Part shown: positions 1 to 10,613 of the stretch, one piece after another
How positions within the stretch are numbered: position 1 is the stretch's first letter
Layout of the letters: every line of letters begins with the position of its first letter
Assembly (NCBI GenBank): GCA_029990175.1
Contig: JARKIP010000005.1
Coordinates: 29,025,501-29,089,500 of the forward strand
Length of the DNA stretch: 64,000 bases
Direction of reading: 5' to 3'
Source of the DNA: Petunia secreta
Lineage: Eukaryota > Streptophyta > Magnoliopsida > Solanales > Solanaceae
The notes under the pieces: generated by a model
What the model saw: the letters and a program-made list of their open reading frames with translations, nothing else
Told to the model about the DNA's origin: nothing
Database searches by the model: none
Position numbers and translations under genes: made by a program

Positions 1-204
1 TCAACACTTACCATTGCTGTCGAATGCTTTGGGATTGCGGATTCTGTTACTCCCCTTTATATCACCTAAATTACCCACTACTATTGGACTCTGATCCTTA
101 TTCACTCTATGTAAAACACTAATCATTGAATTTTGAGCACCTTGTTGATCTTATTCTCTAGTTTGCAGCTGAGCTTTAGTAAACTTTTCAAAATTGTTGT
201 CCAT
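1..204 (-). other. Unassigned degraded reading frame at window edge
   Basis: On the minus strand an ATG at 202-204 opens a frame beginning MDNNFEKFTKAQLQ and ends with TGA at 1-3, with one in-frame TAA about 18 codons in. I do not recognise the product. The short polar peptide could be the start of a retroelement gag or another TE protein whose remainder lies left of the window. The MULE at 258-1890 lies just upstream of it. This is weak evidence. Confidence 0.15.
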
Positions 205-257
205 CGAAGATGTAGTTATCATAACAATATTAAGTTTTGGGCTCTTACTACACTCTC

Positions 258-477
258 GAGTTGATTGCCTCTATGGTCACTCAATTTTGGGTAATTGGCC
301 ACCATGGTCATTTATCTTTGCTTTGTCTTTCTATGGTCACTCAACTTTGCCCAAGTAGCTCCTATGGTCATCAAACTAATAAATTTGCTGACGTGGCAAC
401 TATAAAAATATTTTTCCAAATTACATAAAAAGCAAAAAATTAAATTATTTAGTACCAACCCAATTAAAATTAAACTT
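258..477 (+). repeat. Left terminal inverted repeat of MULE
   Basis: It pairs with the reverse complement of 1650-1890 over about 220 bp. Shared landmarks are GAGTTGATTG at the tip, ATTGGCCACCATGGTCA, TTTGCCCAAGTAGCTCCTA and, at the inner end, TTAGTACCAACCCAATTAAA. Confidence 0.88.
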
Positions 478-484
478 CCAATGA

Positions 485-1084
485 CTAGCTGAAAGGAGGG
501 CAGACAAAAGGGGTGAAGAACTTGCTCCCAAAAAACTGTCAAAAAAGGGTCTTGTTCATATAAAGTGTTCTATATGCAAAAAGAATGGACACAATGCAAG
601 AGGACACTATAAGTACACCGACACTTTTATGCCGAGAGTAAGTCCATCTTCTGAAATTCAACAAGTAGTGTCTGATTCTGAAGTGACTGATTATGAAGAA
701 ACTCGGGATAATTCTCAACTAGAAGCCAACTTAACAAATTATTTAACCATAACTCAGGTTATTATTTATCTACTTAATGCACTTCAAATGTTTATAGTTT
801 ATATTAGACTCTTATTGATATTTTTCTTGAAAAAATTCTCATTAGGCTCCAAGCCAAGTATCACTTCTATGAATGTAGATGCTGAATTTATTGGTGTTCA
901 AGTGCAAAGTTCTGTGGCTATTCAAGATGAAAGAGTTTATGAAGATGAATTTGTGGAAGGTGTAATGGGTGTTCAAGATGAAGGTGATGGAGCTATTTTT
1001 TCAAAAAGAGGCAGGATATACAAGAATAGAGTTATGAAAAACTTTGCTTGCGACGTGTTAAGGAAAAAGTCTAGGAATTGTTAG
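485..1084 (+). pseudogene. MULE transposase C-terminal remnant with zinc knuckle
   Basis: An open frame of 200 codons runs from just after a stop at 482-484 to the stop ending at 1084, and the only ATG that could start it is internal (629). Its first third reads as the basic linker and zinc knuckle typical of MuDR/FAR1-type transposases: a Lys/Arg-rich stretch, then CSICKKNGHNARGH (CX2CX4HX4H, where families usually have a final Cys). The middle (about 757-847) is AT-rich and hydrophobic, starts with CAG|GTTATT and ends with CATTAG, so it is probably an unspliced intron rather than a membrane segment. The N-terminal DNA-binding and DDE domains are absent, so this is the tail of a deleted transposase gene, on the plus strand relative to the TIRs. 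Confidence 0.6.
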
Positions 1085-1649
1085 GAAAATGTTGAAATCA
1101 TGGTTTTCTGTTGTGTGGAAACTCTTACTTTGACCCTGTCTTTTTTGTTTAAACTTGTGGTCCTCTGGCCTTAACGAATGAGTGGCTTTTGACGCTTTTT
1201 ATAAGCTGAAATTTTTATTGAAGTGGCATAAGTTTTTGACTTATTATCTAGAATTTCATAGTTTGTTGCTTTCAATGGGTTTGCAATATCCCATTATATT
1301 ATTTTGATCAATATTTGTAATGAAATTGAAGGGATGAACCTGAAACTTGAAGCTATTTGTAATCAATATTTTGATCAATATTTAGCTGAAACTTGAAGCT
1401 ATTTGCTGATAAAGAGACATATGAAGCCATGGATGCACTTGGAAGAATCCAAGATAAGAATGCCCATCAACTGGCGATTGAAGTAGTGCGTAATTCCGTT
1501 GCTTCCCAGCAAAATGGAAAATCTATATATGGACTGACCAAGGCTTCTTCGGTGTTGCAAAATTGCAAGATATAGCAAAATGTGTTACATCTTGATAAAG
1601 AAAAAGGAGTCATTGTGGAAAAATGGCGCCTCAAGTAAGAACTCTTGGG
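1085..1649. other. MULE interior without recognisable gene
   Basis: The interior between the transposase tail and the right TIR has one 60-codon frame (1393-1575; MKLFADKETYEAMDALGR start) that could be a captured host fragment. I could not match it to a family, and a short repeat (GATCAATATTT, GAAACTTGAAGCTATTTG) lies just upstream of it. Confidence 0.3.
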
Positions 1650-1890
1650 TGGGATTTAATTTTAATTGGGTTGGTACTAAATAATTTAATTTTTTACTTT
1701 TTATGTAATTTGGCAAAATATTTTTGTAATTGCCACGTCAGCAAATTTTTAACGCAAGTTAGTATTTGTTAGTTAGATGACCGTAGGAGCTACTTGGGCA
1801 AAGTTGAGTGACCATAGAAAGACAAAGTAAAGATAAGTGACCATGGTGGCCAATTACCCAAAGTTGAGTGACCATAGAGACAATCAACTC
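1650..1890 (-). repeat. Right terminal inverted repeat of MULE
   Basis: This is the inverted partner of 258-477. It carries about 20 extra bases near 1755-1780 relative to the left arm. The outer tip is immediately followed by the second copy of the 9-bp target duplication at 1891-1899. Confidence 0.88.
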
Positions 1891-1899
1891 TACACTCTC

Positions 1900-2820
1900 G
1901 AACTCACAGAATTGCCAAGTTTTGTTATCAAAATCTTATTTGGTCTTTCTCTGTTGTTGCACCGACCTTTTTCCCAGGTGGCGCAAGTTAGCATAAGTGC
2001 GCCATCAGCATTCAACTAAAGAGATAAAATTACTACCTCCTTTTTCTTCCTTTATTTGTAAAATAATACAAGTTAAAATTTTATTCATTTGAAAAAAGAT
2101 CATTTGAGATATTAGCTACCAACATAATTATACAATATATTTTTACACAAGATCATATTTTTAAAAGTACTTACAAATGGATATAATTTTAATAAATCTT
2201 GGCACACATTAAAATTTTTTAGATGTTCATTGTGAAAAGAGTTTATTTAATTTTAATAATTACTTATTATATTAAAAACTATCTTATTATGTAATTACAC
2301 TTGTGCAACTAAAGATGATACCAAAAATTATGACAAACAAATAATTTTTTGTAATTACTATAATATTTAATTAGTAGGTTATTTAATTATTACCTTAGTA
2401 AATAAACCACCTATCAATTACAAAAAAAAAAAAAAATTCCAAACATGCCATTATTATTTATATAAATTCAATAATGCAAATTTCAAATAAGAGTAAAATA
2501 TGTACTGAAGTCCACAAATATGAAGAGCCGACATTCATTGTTAAAGGAAATCAATGTAGGTTTTGTATCTTTTTTATTTTTTCCAAGAAATATTTTATTT
2601 TGTTTGTTATACGTGTAAGCACTTACCAAAGTGCTACATTAATTCCTTCAAATTGAGCAAGGTCTTTGTCTAACCTAAAAAATTGACTTAATAGATTATC
2701 CAATTAAATTTGTCAATCAGGTCACAAGCAATAATTGTATTAAGACTTAAATAAATATGATGACGATATCATAACAGTAATAGAGCAATCAAAAGTAAGC
2801 AAGCAGAATAATTCTTTTTT
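1900..2820. other. AT-rich spacer, no gene seen
   Basis: The sequence is AT-rich with homopolymer A runs (about 2421-2436). Short frames at 1837-2019 and 2474-2656 show no family resemblance. Confidence 0.6.
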
Positions 2821-3528
2821 TGTGCCCGGGTAACGCAGTTTTCGATTAGAGAGCTAAAGCTTTGCAATACGATATCGAATAAATGAACGAAAGTATTTCA
2901 TAAAGAGAGAAAGAGAGAATATTCTTATACTTTTTAAAAGTATGAGTAGTAGCGATAATTGTCAGATGATTTACATAATAGGAAATGAGATGTATATAGC
3001 TATTGTGAGCCTTAATGGCATACATTTAATGAGAATCGGTATTTATTTCCTCTAATGGTAATGATTGTGTAAGTAAATGGTGGAAACAGCTGCCTCTTAA
3101 TATTCTGTCTTTAATGATTGCGGTGTATCCATTTGAATTTTCTCCCTGTGTCTGGGGAAGTTGTGGTCATAGTTTGAGTAATTCGATTGTGCATCCACTG
3201 TGATCGAGGAGTTAATCTTCAGATTCAACTTTTCCTTGTGAGTCACCAAATCTTTTATGCCACGTGTTGTGCTATGGTGTCGTGTAATATTTTACCCAAT
3301 ATAGATTGTCCCTGTACTTGTCAGCTGAATTTCGAAAACCAGTTGAGAAGTCAAAATATTTTTTGGCGGAAAAGTTAATGTGACTATCGCTGCTACTAGT
3401 ATTGAATTGGAAAAGACCTTCACATGTTCGCTTCCATATTACCTACATGGCCGAATATGAACCATTCATGCAGTTGATGCGTTTCCCCAGGTTATCATAA
3501 CCTTCTTCTTTTTACCTTATGTCGCACA
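2821..3528 (-). repeat. 3' LTR of the Tat-like gypsy element
   Basis: It begins TGTGC and ends GCACA, a perfect terminal inverted repeat of TG...CA type. It is followed at 3529-3540 by CGTTTTTTTTCC, which on the element's strand is a polypurine tract directly upstream of the LTR. The block 3076-3306 matches the right-hand LTR fragment. Confidence 0.7.
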
Positions 3529-3582
3529 CGTTTTTTTTCCAGTATCACTACTACAAAATTTTACTTCCATCATTCTTGCTCA

Positions 3583-5600
3583 GTGTTTTTCATCTCTACT
3601 TCTTCGCTTCTTATAACAACGGCTTCCCCTGCTAGTGTTTCTGAATTGGATATTCATCCTTCAATAGCTAGGGCACTTGAGACAGACACTCCTAGTATCA
3701 CCTCAATAATCATGATATCTTCTTCCAGGTTGGAAAAAAAAAAAAGGACTAGTTTGGAACCACCTTCTATGCCTGCGCAGATCATTCTGAATTTCTTCCT
3801 AAGAGCTTAAAACTCACATTCGATGGTAGCCACTTGATCTCTTTTGATGAAAATATTGCCATCTTTACATCTGCTATTAATGATTCAAATCTTTCTAGGT
3901 TTGGTCGGACTGCAAATGGGGACCGTCTAATCCAATGTGTTGATCTGTTAGTTCACATAGTGGACCATATCCTTGGCTATTGACTTGTTCATCCTTATCC
4001 ATTCTTCCTCGGCTACTTCCCTCTTGACCCTGTTGTCGACGAGATGTGCCGTCGATACAACATATGTCTAGCACAACTCACCCTCAAATAGGGTAGTTTT
4101 TTGTTTGAATGTTGCCGCCTTAGTGTAAGACTCATTTTCTTTTCCCCATTTAATTTATCTATGTACTCTGAGACTTCTCCCGAGAGACATTCTGACCATT
4201 CTACCTCGTACCGATAAATTTATCATATCTGATACAGAGGAGATAATGATCGGCAGTGGCACAATCAATTTGTCCAAGTCCACGTTGCTGCAATTAGGGA
4301 GCGAGCCCTTTTCTCGAGCGATGGAGCTCATTTCGTAAGTCTTTGCTTGCTTATAAATTTTTGCTTTTCCTATTTTCGTTATCTCACTTTTTGCACATGC
4401 ACGCTTCCGTCGACGATGTTTTGAGGGACAAGGACTCTCGTGAGTGGATCAACTGAATCCTTGATACTTCTTCCTCCTCTTCCTGTACGTTCAAATCTAA
4501 TTCGTTGTGAAGGGAAACAAGTTCAAGTGATGCGGTACTACTCAAACAACTTCCCCTCCTTTGTATGTGGTAAACTTTCAAACATCAGAATTTTCATTTT
4601 GCAAAATAGGTTGGATGCCTGCCTCTCTGAAAACAATTTCTCCTTTTCTTTGACCTCGAGTTTCTATCCAACTCTCGAGTTTGGAAGAGGCTGGGTACAA
4701 CCTTGCCGAATTTTCAGCCCGTTGACGGGAAGCAAAGGGTGCCAACAACTCTTAAAAGAAGAGAAAAAGGAATTTAGGGTAGCCCACAGCCTGCACCATC
4801 CGGATCTTTTTTAATCTCCTTGCCCTCTCCTAGCAGACCTCCCACCAAGAGAGATAGAAGGTTGTCATGTTGTAATAATAAATAATTAGGAGGTATTTTT
4901 TTCTTCCTTCTTCAAATCCTCTCGGTGAGGAAGGTATGGTTTCCTCGGTATTGGGTGTTGTTTCCTCAATGATAGAGGAAGCCCCTTGGCCCTCAACATC
5001 CGAGAGTATTTGGAAGGCACAACCTCTAATGCATTTGCCTTCTGTGCCCGTAACTTATTCGCCAGCTTCCTAGCCCCTGCCTCTGGGGTAGACATGCGTA
5101 GTTATTTTGTGGAATTTCCAAGGAATACAAGTTTCTTGGATGGCCCTTCACCGATCATCACTCATCTTCGCTCCATGAAGAGAATCTTAAAGAGGCCTTA
5201 CAAAGGAGCGATTTAGTACTTGCTTTTGAGCACTCCAAGTTTGAGAAGGAGGATCGTAATCATCGAATTATCCTTGCTAAGAGGAAAGTGTCAGAAAGTG
5301 AAGTTAACGAGCTTAGAATTTCTTCACAAGAGGCTTCTAATTTAACTAGGGTTAAAGAAGCTGAGAAGCTTTTTTTGGAAAGAAGAGGCTTGTAAGGCCC
5401 AATATGAGATGGAAGAGCTTCGAGGGATCTTAAAGATGCTTAGATCCAAAGTGGAATTGATGTGAACTAGAATTTGGTGAAAATGCATTAGGAAGTACTG
5501 AGCAAAGTAATTGTTGGCGGCTTTAACCTTGCTCGGAAGCTCAAGAAGTTGGAGAGTGCTTAAAAACTTACAAAGACCATGTCCTCTCTTCTCCAAAAGA
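3583..5600 (+). pseudogene. Antisense extra ORF (gypsy-type transposon-domain protein), fragmented
   Basis: Reading opposite to gag-pol, the plus strand carries collinear fragments of one protein. A Ser/Thr-rich N-terminus starts at 3583. The frame then shifts to a stretch around 3990-4090 reading YFPLDPVVDEMCRRYNICLAQ, close to the putative gypsy-type transposon domain (Pfam Transposase_28-like) pattern of a hydrophobic FPLxPFxxxxLxxYxIxxxQL. Near 5200-5470 there is a charged Glu/Lys-rich coiled coil containing ELRISSQEASNLTRVKEAEK. Several stops and frameshifts separate the pieces. In Tat elements such antisense ORFs sit between integrase and the 3' LTR, as here. The function of this protein class is unknown. 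Confidence 0.55.
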
Positions 5601-6799
5601 CCCTTAAAGTGATTCTAAAGAAAGATTAGGTACTTTTGAAAATCTCTATAAAAAAGGAAGGACGAATTTTTAGGCGGTCCTCTTTGCATCCTCCTTTAAG
5701 AATGCCGCCCTTCTCTAGACTTTTGATGTAGCTCCCTTTTCCTTTATTTAAAGTCTCTTGAGCAATGGTCTCACCGGGCACTTTATTGTTTATATTTATC
5801 TTGAAGTCCCCGAATAAAATGAGCAACTTGGATCAAATTTCTTATGTATGTATGGTTGTTTTATTTTATTTTATTAGTTCGTAGCCTGTCTCACTCATGA
5901 TCCAAAATATTTGGATCGTTTGAGATAAAAATGATAAAACATAAGGCCGATATAAGTGCGAATAAAGAAGGGAGTCCCATTTTCATGAAAGCACGAAGGA
6001 AAGCTAAGTTTCCAATAACAAAGTAATATAATGTAGAATTGTGTGGAAGTTGAATTTCATTACTTATGAAAATAGTCTCTCTTAGGCATAATACACAAGA
6101 AGTTGTAACGAATTAGCCATTGTAACAAAAGATAGAAAATGTTCAAAAAATTTTACATTTTGATACACAAAGATAACTGCTTATTGGACTGCGAGAATAA
6201 GTCGCTTATTAGACTGTAAGTATAAGAATATTGAAACCACTTAAGCTTCTCTGCTGGATCATGTGTAGTGTAGTCCCCCAATACTTGAGCTTGAGACATA
6301 ATAGGTTAGATATTGGAAGATGTCATATGTCCCCAAGTGCTTGTCATGAGCTAGTGCTCGAAAGGACATACTTTTCGGCCCAGGCTTAGAACGATTTTAA
6401 TTATGTTAGATGACCACATGTGAAGTTTAATATCATGTATACTAGCCAGACCTTGCATCAAAATAGTTAGTACCGAAAATTGATAAATGCAAAAAGTAGA
6501 TTACAAAGTGCTACCAAGAAGTGAGAAATATATTAAGAGGATCCTGATCATTTAGAAGTAGAATTTTTTTAAATGTGAAACGTTCCAATTAGTCGCTATT
6601 ATTTATCCTTCCGTTGACTCTAACTGGTAAGTCCACTTTCCAATCACTTTGGAAACTCGATAAGGTCTTTCCCAATTTTGGCCCAGCTTCCCAGCATTGG
6701 CTTCCTGCGTACTTTGGGTGACCTTTCGTAGCAAAAAGTCCCTAACTATAAATTGCCATATATTGGTCCTTTGATTGTAGTATTTTTCGATTCACTGCT

Positions 6800-7640
6800 T
6801 CTGGGCTACTAGTTGAACCATCCCAATCTTGCACTTTCATTCCAAAAAGTCCTAACCATCTCTCAGGGCCTCATCATTTTCTTCTATATTTCCCTGAGTG
6901 AAGGGAAGGCTTGGTTCCCAATCTCAGCTGGTCTTATGGCTTCGACCCTAAAAGCTAAAGAAAACAATATCTCCTTTATATTGGTCTTCAACATCGTTCT
7001 ATAAGCCCACAACACTCATGGTAGTTCTTCTGGCTATCTGACATTAGCCTTTTCAAGTCTCATTTTTAAGGTTGACAAAATTGTTTTATTTGATGATTTA
7101 GCTTGCCCAATTATTTCCGGGTGATACGGAGTTCAAGTGATCCTTTTGATCTTCCACTCTTTGAAGAATTCATTGACTTGTGCATCGGTGAACTGCTTGT
7201 CTTTGTCGCAGGCTAGCTCCCGAGGTACTCCAAACCAACATATGATGTTCATCCAAATGAAGTTGTTGACTTCTCCCTGGTTTTTGAAAATGCACCTACT
7301 TCAACCCACTTAGAGTATTAGTCAATGAAAACTAATATATTCGGTACTTATCTCTTTGCCTTGGGTAATTGTCCAACAATGTCCATTCTCCACTTCATGA
7401 AAGGCCATGGTGATGAGAGCGAATGAAGTGTTTAGTCAGCTGTTGCACCATTGTGCATATCATTGGCAGCTTTAACATTTTTCACGAAACTACCAGCTTC
7501 TTTTCCGTCTTCATCTAGTAGTAGCCGGCACGCATGAGCTTCTAGGCTAGCGATCGACCACCAGAATGGTTTCTACAATGACCTTCATGCACTTCCCTTA
7601 TGACATAATTTGTTTGAGAAGATTCCAAGAATTTGGCTAG
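6800..7640 (-). pseudogene. Gypsy integrase remnant
   Basis: On the minus strand, in shifting frames, the N-terminal zinc-binding part reads VHEGHCRNHSGGRSLA near 7560-7600. The core follows: MDIVG near 7380, an ACDKDKQFTD block near 7200 and YHPEIIGQAKSSNKT near 7100. In the last block the position that is normally the catalytic Glu (GQAExxNK) is Lys. The domain inserts retrotransposon cDNA into the genome. Multiple stops and the Glu to Lys change make it non-functional. It lies downstream of RNase H in the element's sense, as in Ty3/gypsy elements. Confidence 0.65.
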
Positions 7641-7849
7641 TGGTCCCCCATATATACTGTGGTACAACTCTCTTTCGATTAGACAATATCGCGCTATCTG
7701 TACTTGTAACTTTCACAACTCTTTCTTATCATCCGACAAGATCTTGATCTACAAGTAATTGACAAAAGGAGTATATCAATCCCATATAAGGTTAACTAAA
7801 TTTACCTTAGTGGAGCTCCGGTCCAAAGCTGCACCAAGCAAGTGAATCG

Positions 7850-8360
7850 GTTATGTCTAAGACGAAAGTGAGATTTACTAGGGCGTCAACTTCTATATTT
7901 TCTTACCTTGGAATTTGGATTTCCTTCCACTCTAAGAAATTCACAAACAAACCCTTGACCTTTTCTAAATAATGTTGTATCTGCACTTCATGAGCCGTGT
8001 ACATCCCATGAATTTGGCTAATCACCAGTTAAGAATCGCTTCAGCTCTATTGCTTCTACTCTGAGTCCCCGTGCCCACTGAAGACTTGCAATTACATCCT
8101 CAAAGTCGGCCATATTTTTAGCTTTAGTAAGGCACCTAATAATCTGGTGCATCACTTCCTTCGTTGGTGTGAGTATTACCCTAGACCAGACCCCTTTACA
8201 TTAACTGGCCCCTCTTCGAACAAGATCCATGTTCCAACCACCGATCCAGAAGACAATATGACCTTTTTTCAACAACGGGAAGGATTCATGTACTAAATTA
8301 GCTACAAAATCTGCTAGTACTTGAGATTTGATAGCTGTACGAGGTTGATAAGTTATGTTG
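7850..8360 (-). pseudogene. Second (archaeal-type) RNase H domain remnant
   Basis: Downstream of the RT-linked RNase H, the minus strand reads KAKNMADFEDVIASLQWARG around 8060-8120, preceded by a VILTPTKE strand. This matches the acidic-helix pattern KATNNEAEYEALIAGLxLA of the additional RNase H found in Tat elements. The usual NNEAE Glu is replaced and later stops occur, so it is inactive. It supports assigning the element to the Tat lineage. Confidence 0.55.
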
Positions 8361-8363
8361 TGC

Positions 8364-9530
8364 TTACTTAATTCTAGCTCCCATTTTGCTATACTTCACT
8401 AAACTTCCCGATAATTTAGGCTTGTGCAAGATATTTAGTAACGGGAGCGTAGTAACCACTACTTTTGGGTGGCTTCGAAAATATGACATTAACTTTCTTG
8501 AAGCATTTACAACTGCTAATGCTAATTTTTCTAGGCGAGGGTACCATGTCTCTGCGTCTAAGAAAGTCTTGCACACATAATAAACTGGAGATTGTGTATC
8601 TTTATTTTCTCGGACCAAGGCTGCATTTACCGCTACCTTAGAGACTGCGAGGTAAATGAACAATTGTTCCCCATCATCAGGTTTACTCAACAGCGGAGCA
8701 CTAGATAGTTACTTTTTTCAAATCTCTCAAAGTTTGTTGGCACCTTCGTCGTCCATTCAAAGTCTTTCTGCATTTTTAACACAGAGAAGAATTTATGAAT
8801 CCTTTCTAAGGACCTTGAAATGAACCTGTCGAGGGCTGACAATCGACCTTTGAGCTTTTTCACATATTTCTTGCTAGTCAATATGTTATTATGTCTTCAA
8901 TGGCTTTGATTTTGTCGGGATTGACTTCTATCCCTTTGTTGGACACAATGAACCTTAGAAATTTTCCTGATAAGACCTTGAATGCACACTTCCTTGAACT
9001 TCATATTATATTGCCTTAAGATTGCAAAATCTTCCCACAAGTGGTCAACATGATCTCGGATATGGCGAAATTTTACCAATATGTCATCCACGTATACCTC
9101 CATGGGTTTTCTAATATGATCTTTGAACATCCAGTTAACTGACCTTTGGAACATTGCCCTAGAGTTTTTTAAGCCGAAGGGCATCATGTTGTAACAATAA
9201 TTCTCCCATGCTATTATGAAGGACGTTTTCTCTTGATTGTCCAGGTTCATTCGTATCTGGTTGTATTCAGAATAAGTGTCCAATAAGCTTAGCATCGCAT
9301 TCCCTGCAGTTGTATACATAAGTTGGTCTATGTTGGGGAGTGGGTACATATCCTTCAGAAACGCTTTGTTTAAGTCCTTGAAGTCCATGTACACTCACCA
9401 CTTACTGTTCTTCTTAGGCACCACGAACACATTAGCCAGCCAATCCGGGCAGTGAACCTCGAAAATAGAATTGATCTTCAACAACTTTTCCATTTCATCA
9501 AAGATTATCTTTTCTCTCACCGCTCCTTGG
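8364..9530 (-). pseudogene. Gypsy reverse transcriptase and RT-linked RNase H
   Basis: The RT palm and fingers are legible at 8897-9394: MYMDFKDLNKA..., the MPFGLKNSRAMFQR motif and the active-site YVDDILVK box with both aspartates. The thumb follows in another frame (8687-8881), then the connection/RNase H part (8364-8690) with LFIYLAVSKVAVNAALVREN and YYVCKTFLDAETWYP. RT copies the element RNA into cDNA in virus-like particles, and RNase H removes the RNA template. At least two frameshifts and an in-frame stop break the polyprotein. Confidence 0.85.
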
Positions 9531-9531
9531 T

Positions 9532-10060
9532 TCATTCTTTTTTGTTTAACCCGGGGAGGGGGGGGGGGGGGGGGTAGGGGAGGGGGTAAGTGGGATTGAT
9601 GCTGAGGAGGTTCTCTTGGAAGAGAATGGCGTGCCCCATCTGATCCATCGTAGATTCTTCAGGGCCCGGTTCGCCAGGTTGAATGGGCATCTCAGGTGTA
9701 TGCATATTACCATCTTCTTTTCCGTCTACGTGTGCCACGGCTTCATTTGTTTCCACCTTGAGGGATAAATGACATCCATGGTTTTTACCACGGCCATTGA
9801 ATAGTAACTGTGGGAAGCCTGTTGTTCTCCTCGTATTTTCATAAGCCTTAATTTGGTTGGAAATTTTACGACTTGATGGGATGTTGATGAAAATACCCTC
9901 ATTCTTATGGATCCACTGTCTTCCCATGATAATATTGCAAGCCAAATACCCGGCCAGGCTGTCTCTTTTATTACCCGTTGATCGTATACAAGCAATGTGA
10001 TTTCTCCCAGAGCGACCCGACTACTGCCATTGAATCCCTTTAATCCGAAGCCCTTTTGAT
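9532..10060 (-). pseudogene. Gypsy aspartic-protease region remnant
   Basis: Two overlapping minus-strand frames share the pattern of the gypsy protease C-terminal half: ACNIIMGRQWIHKNEG in one and TSHQVVKFPTKLRLMKIRG in the other, with a one-base frame change between them. The catalytic DTGA segment should lie upstream but is not recognisable. Towards its 3' side the frame runs through a 17-bp G tract (9558-9574 plus), which would encode a proline run. The gag that should precede it is missing. Confidence 0.6.
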
Positions 10061-10199
10061 GATGTTGTCCACCATAAGCAATTCTTCAATAAATTTTTCC
10101 CAAATCAAGTTCATGTTCCAAAACGAATGAGGACCCATTTGATATCCAGATCGAAGATTGGGAAGGTGATAACAAGAGCATGACGATGTGGGATTGTTT

Positions 10200-10433
10200 A
10201 AATTAATGTTGGCAATGGCTGCTCTTGATATTCTTTCTTAAATGATTGCAGTGTATCTGTTTGAATTTGCTCCTTGTGTCTAGGGGAAGTTGTGGCCGTA
10301 GTTTGGGTAATTCAGTTGTGCACCCATTGTGATTAAAGAGTCAATCTCCAGATTCTACTTGCCCTTGTGAGTCACTGAATCTTTTATGCTACATATCGTA
10401 TTGTGACGCAGTGTAAGATTTTACTCATTATAG
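10200..10433 (-). repeat. Truncated 5' LTR fragment of the Tat-like element
   Basis: It is similar to 3076-3306 over about 230 bp (for example GGGGAAGTTGTGG, CTTGTGAGTCAC and ATCTTTTATGC). It lacks both LTR ends, so recombination or deletion removed the outer and inner parts together with the primer site and gag. Confidence 0.75.
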
Positions 10434-10613
10434 TCTTTTAATTGAAATAAGAACCACGAATCGTGAACATATCTCTAAAGAAGAAATCAAAAGAGAGAAG
10501 ATTTTTTTTAAGGAGAAGTAACGAAAAAAAATCTGAAACCAAATGATTGCTATTTTCAAAAACCTTCACTTGAAAGATAAGCAATTAAGTAGTCGTGACG
10601 CCCTTAATAATTC

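Larger units (their letters stand above)
258..1890. mobile_element. TIR-type MULE (Mutator-like element), 1.6 kb, degraded
   Basis: The element is bounded by a perfect 9-bp direct repeat TACACTCTC (249-257 and 1891-1899), the target-duplication size expected of Mutator-like elements. Its ends are inverted repeats beginning GAGTTGATTG and running about 220-240 bp (258-477 and about 1650-1890), interrupted only by small indels. Each TIR contains repeated copies of TATGGTCACTCAA-type sequence. The interior holds a transposase C-terminal remnant (485-1084) and otherwise no recognisable gene. A 60-codon open frame at 1393-1575 is unidentified. The catalytic DDE region is missing, so the element cannot be autonomous. 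Confidence 0.88.
2821..10433 (-). mobile_element. Ty3/gypsy LTR retrotransposon, Tat-like lineage, decayed and 5' truncated
   Basis: A direct repeat shared by 3076-3306 and about 10206-10433 marks the two LTRs, and coding remnants between them read on the minus strand in the order protease, reverse transcriptase, RNase H, a second RNase H, integrase. The extra RNase H plus an antisense ORF between integrase and the 3' LTR is a Tat-lineage arrangement. The primer site, the gag region and part of the 5' LTR are gone: the protease frame runs out near 10165 and LTR sequence begins by about 10200. All domains carry stops or frameshifts, so it is dead. No clear target duplication remains because the right LTR is truncated. 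Confidence 0.85.

Noticed and set aside
757..847. Hydrophobic segment in the first MULE frame as a membrane protein
   Set aside because: Bounded by CAG|GT and TTAG and AT-rich; an intron read as coding is more likely.
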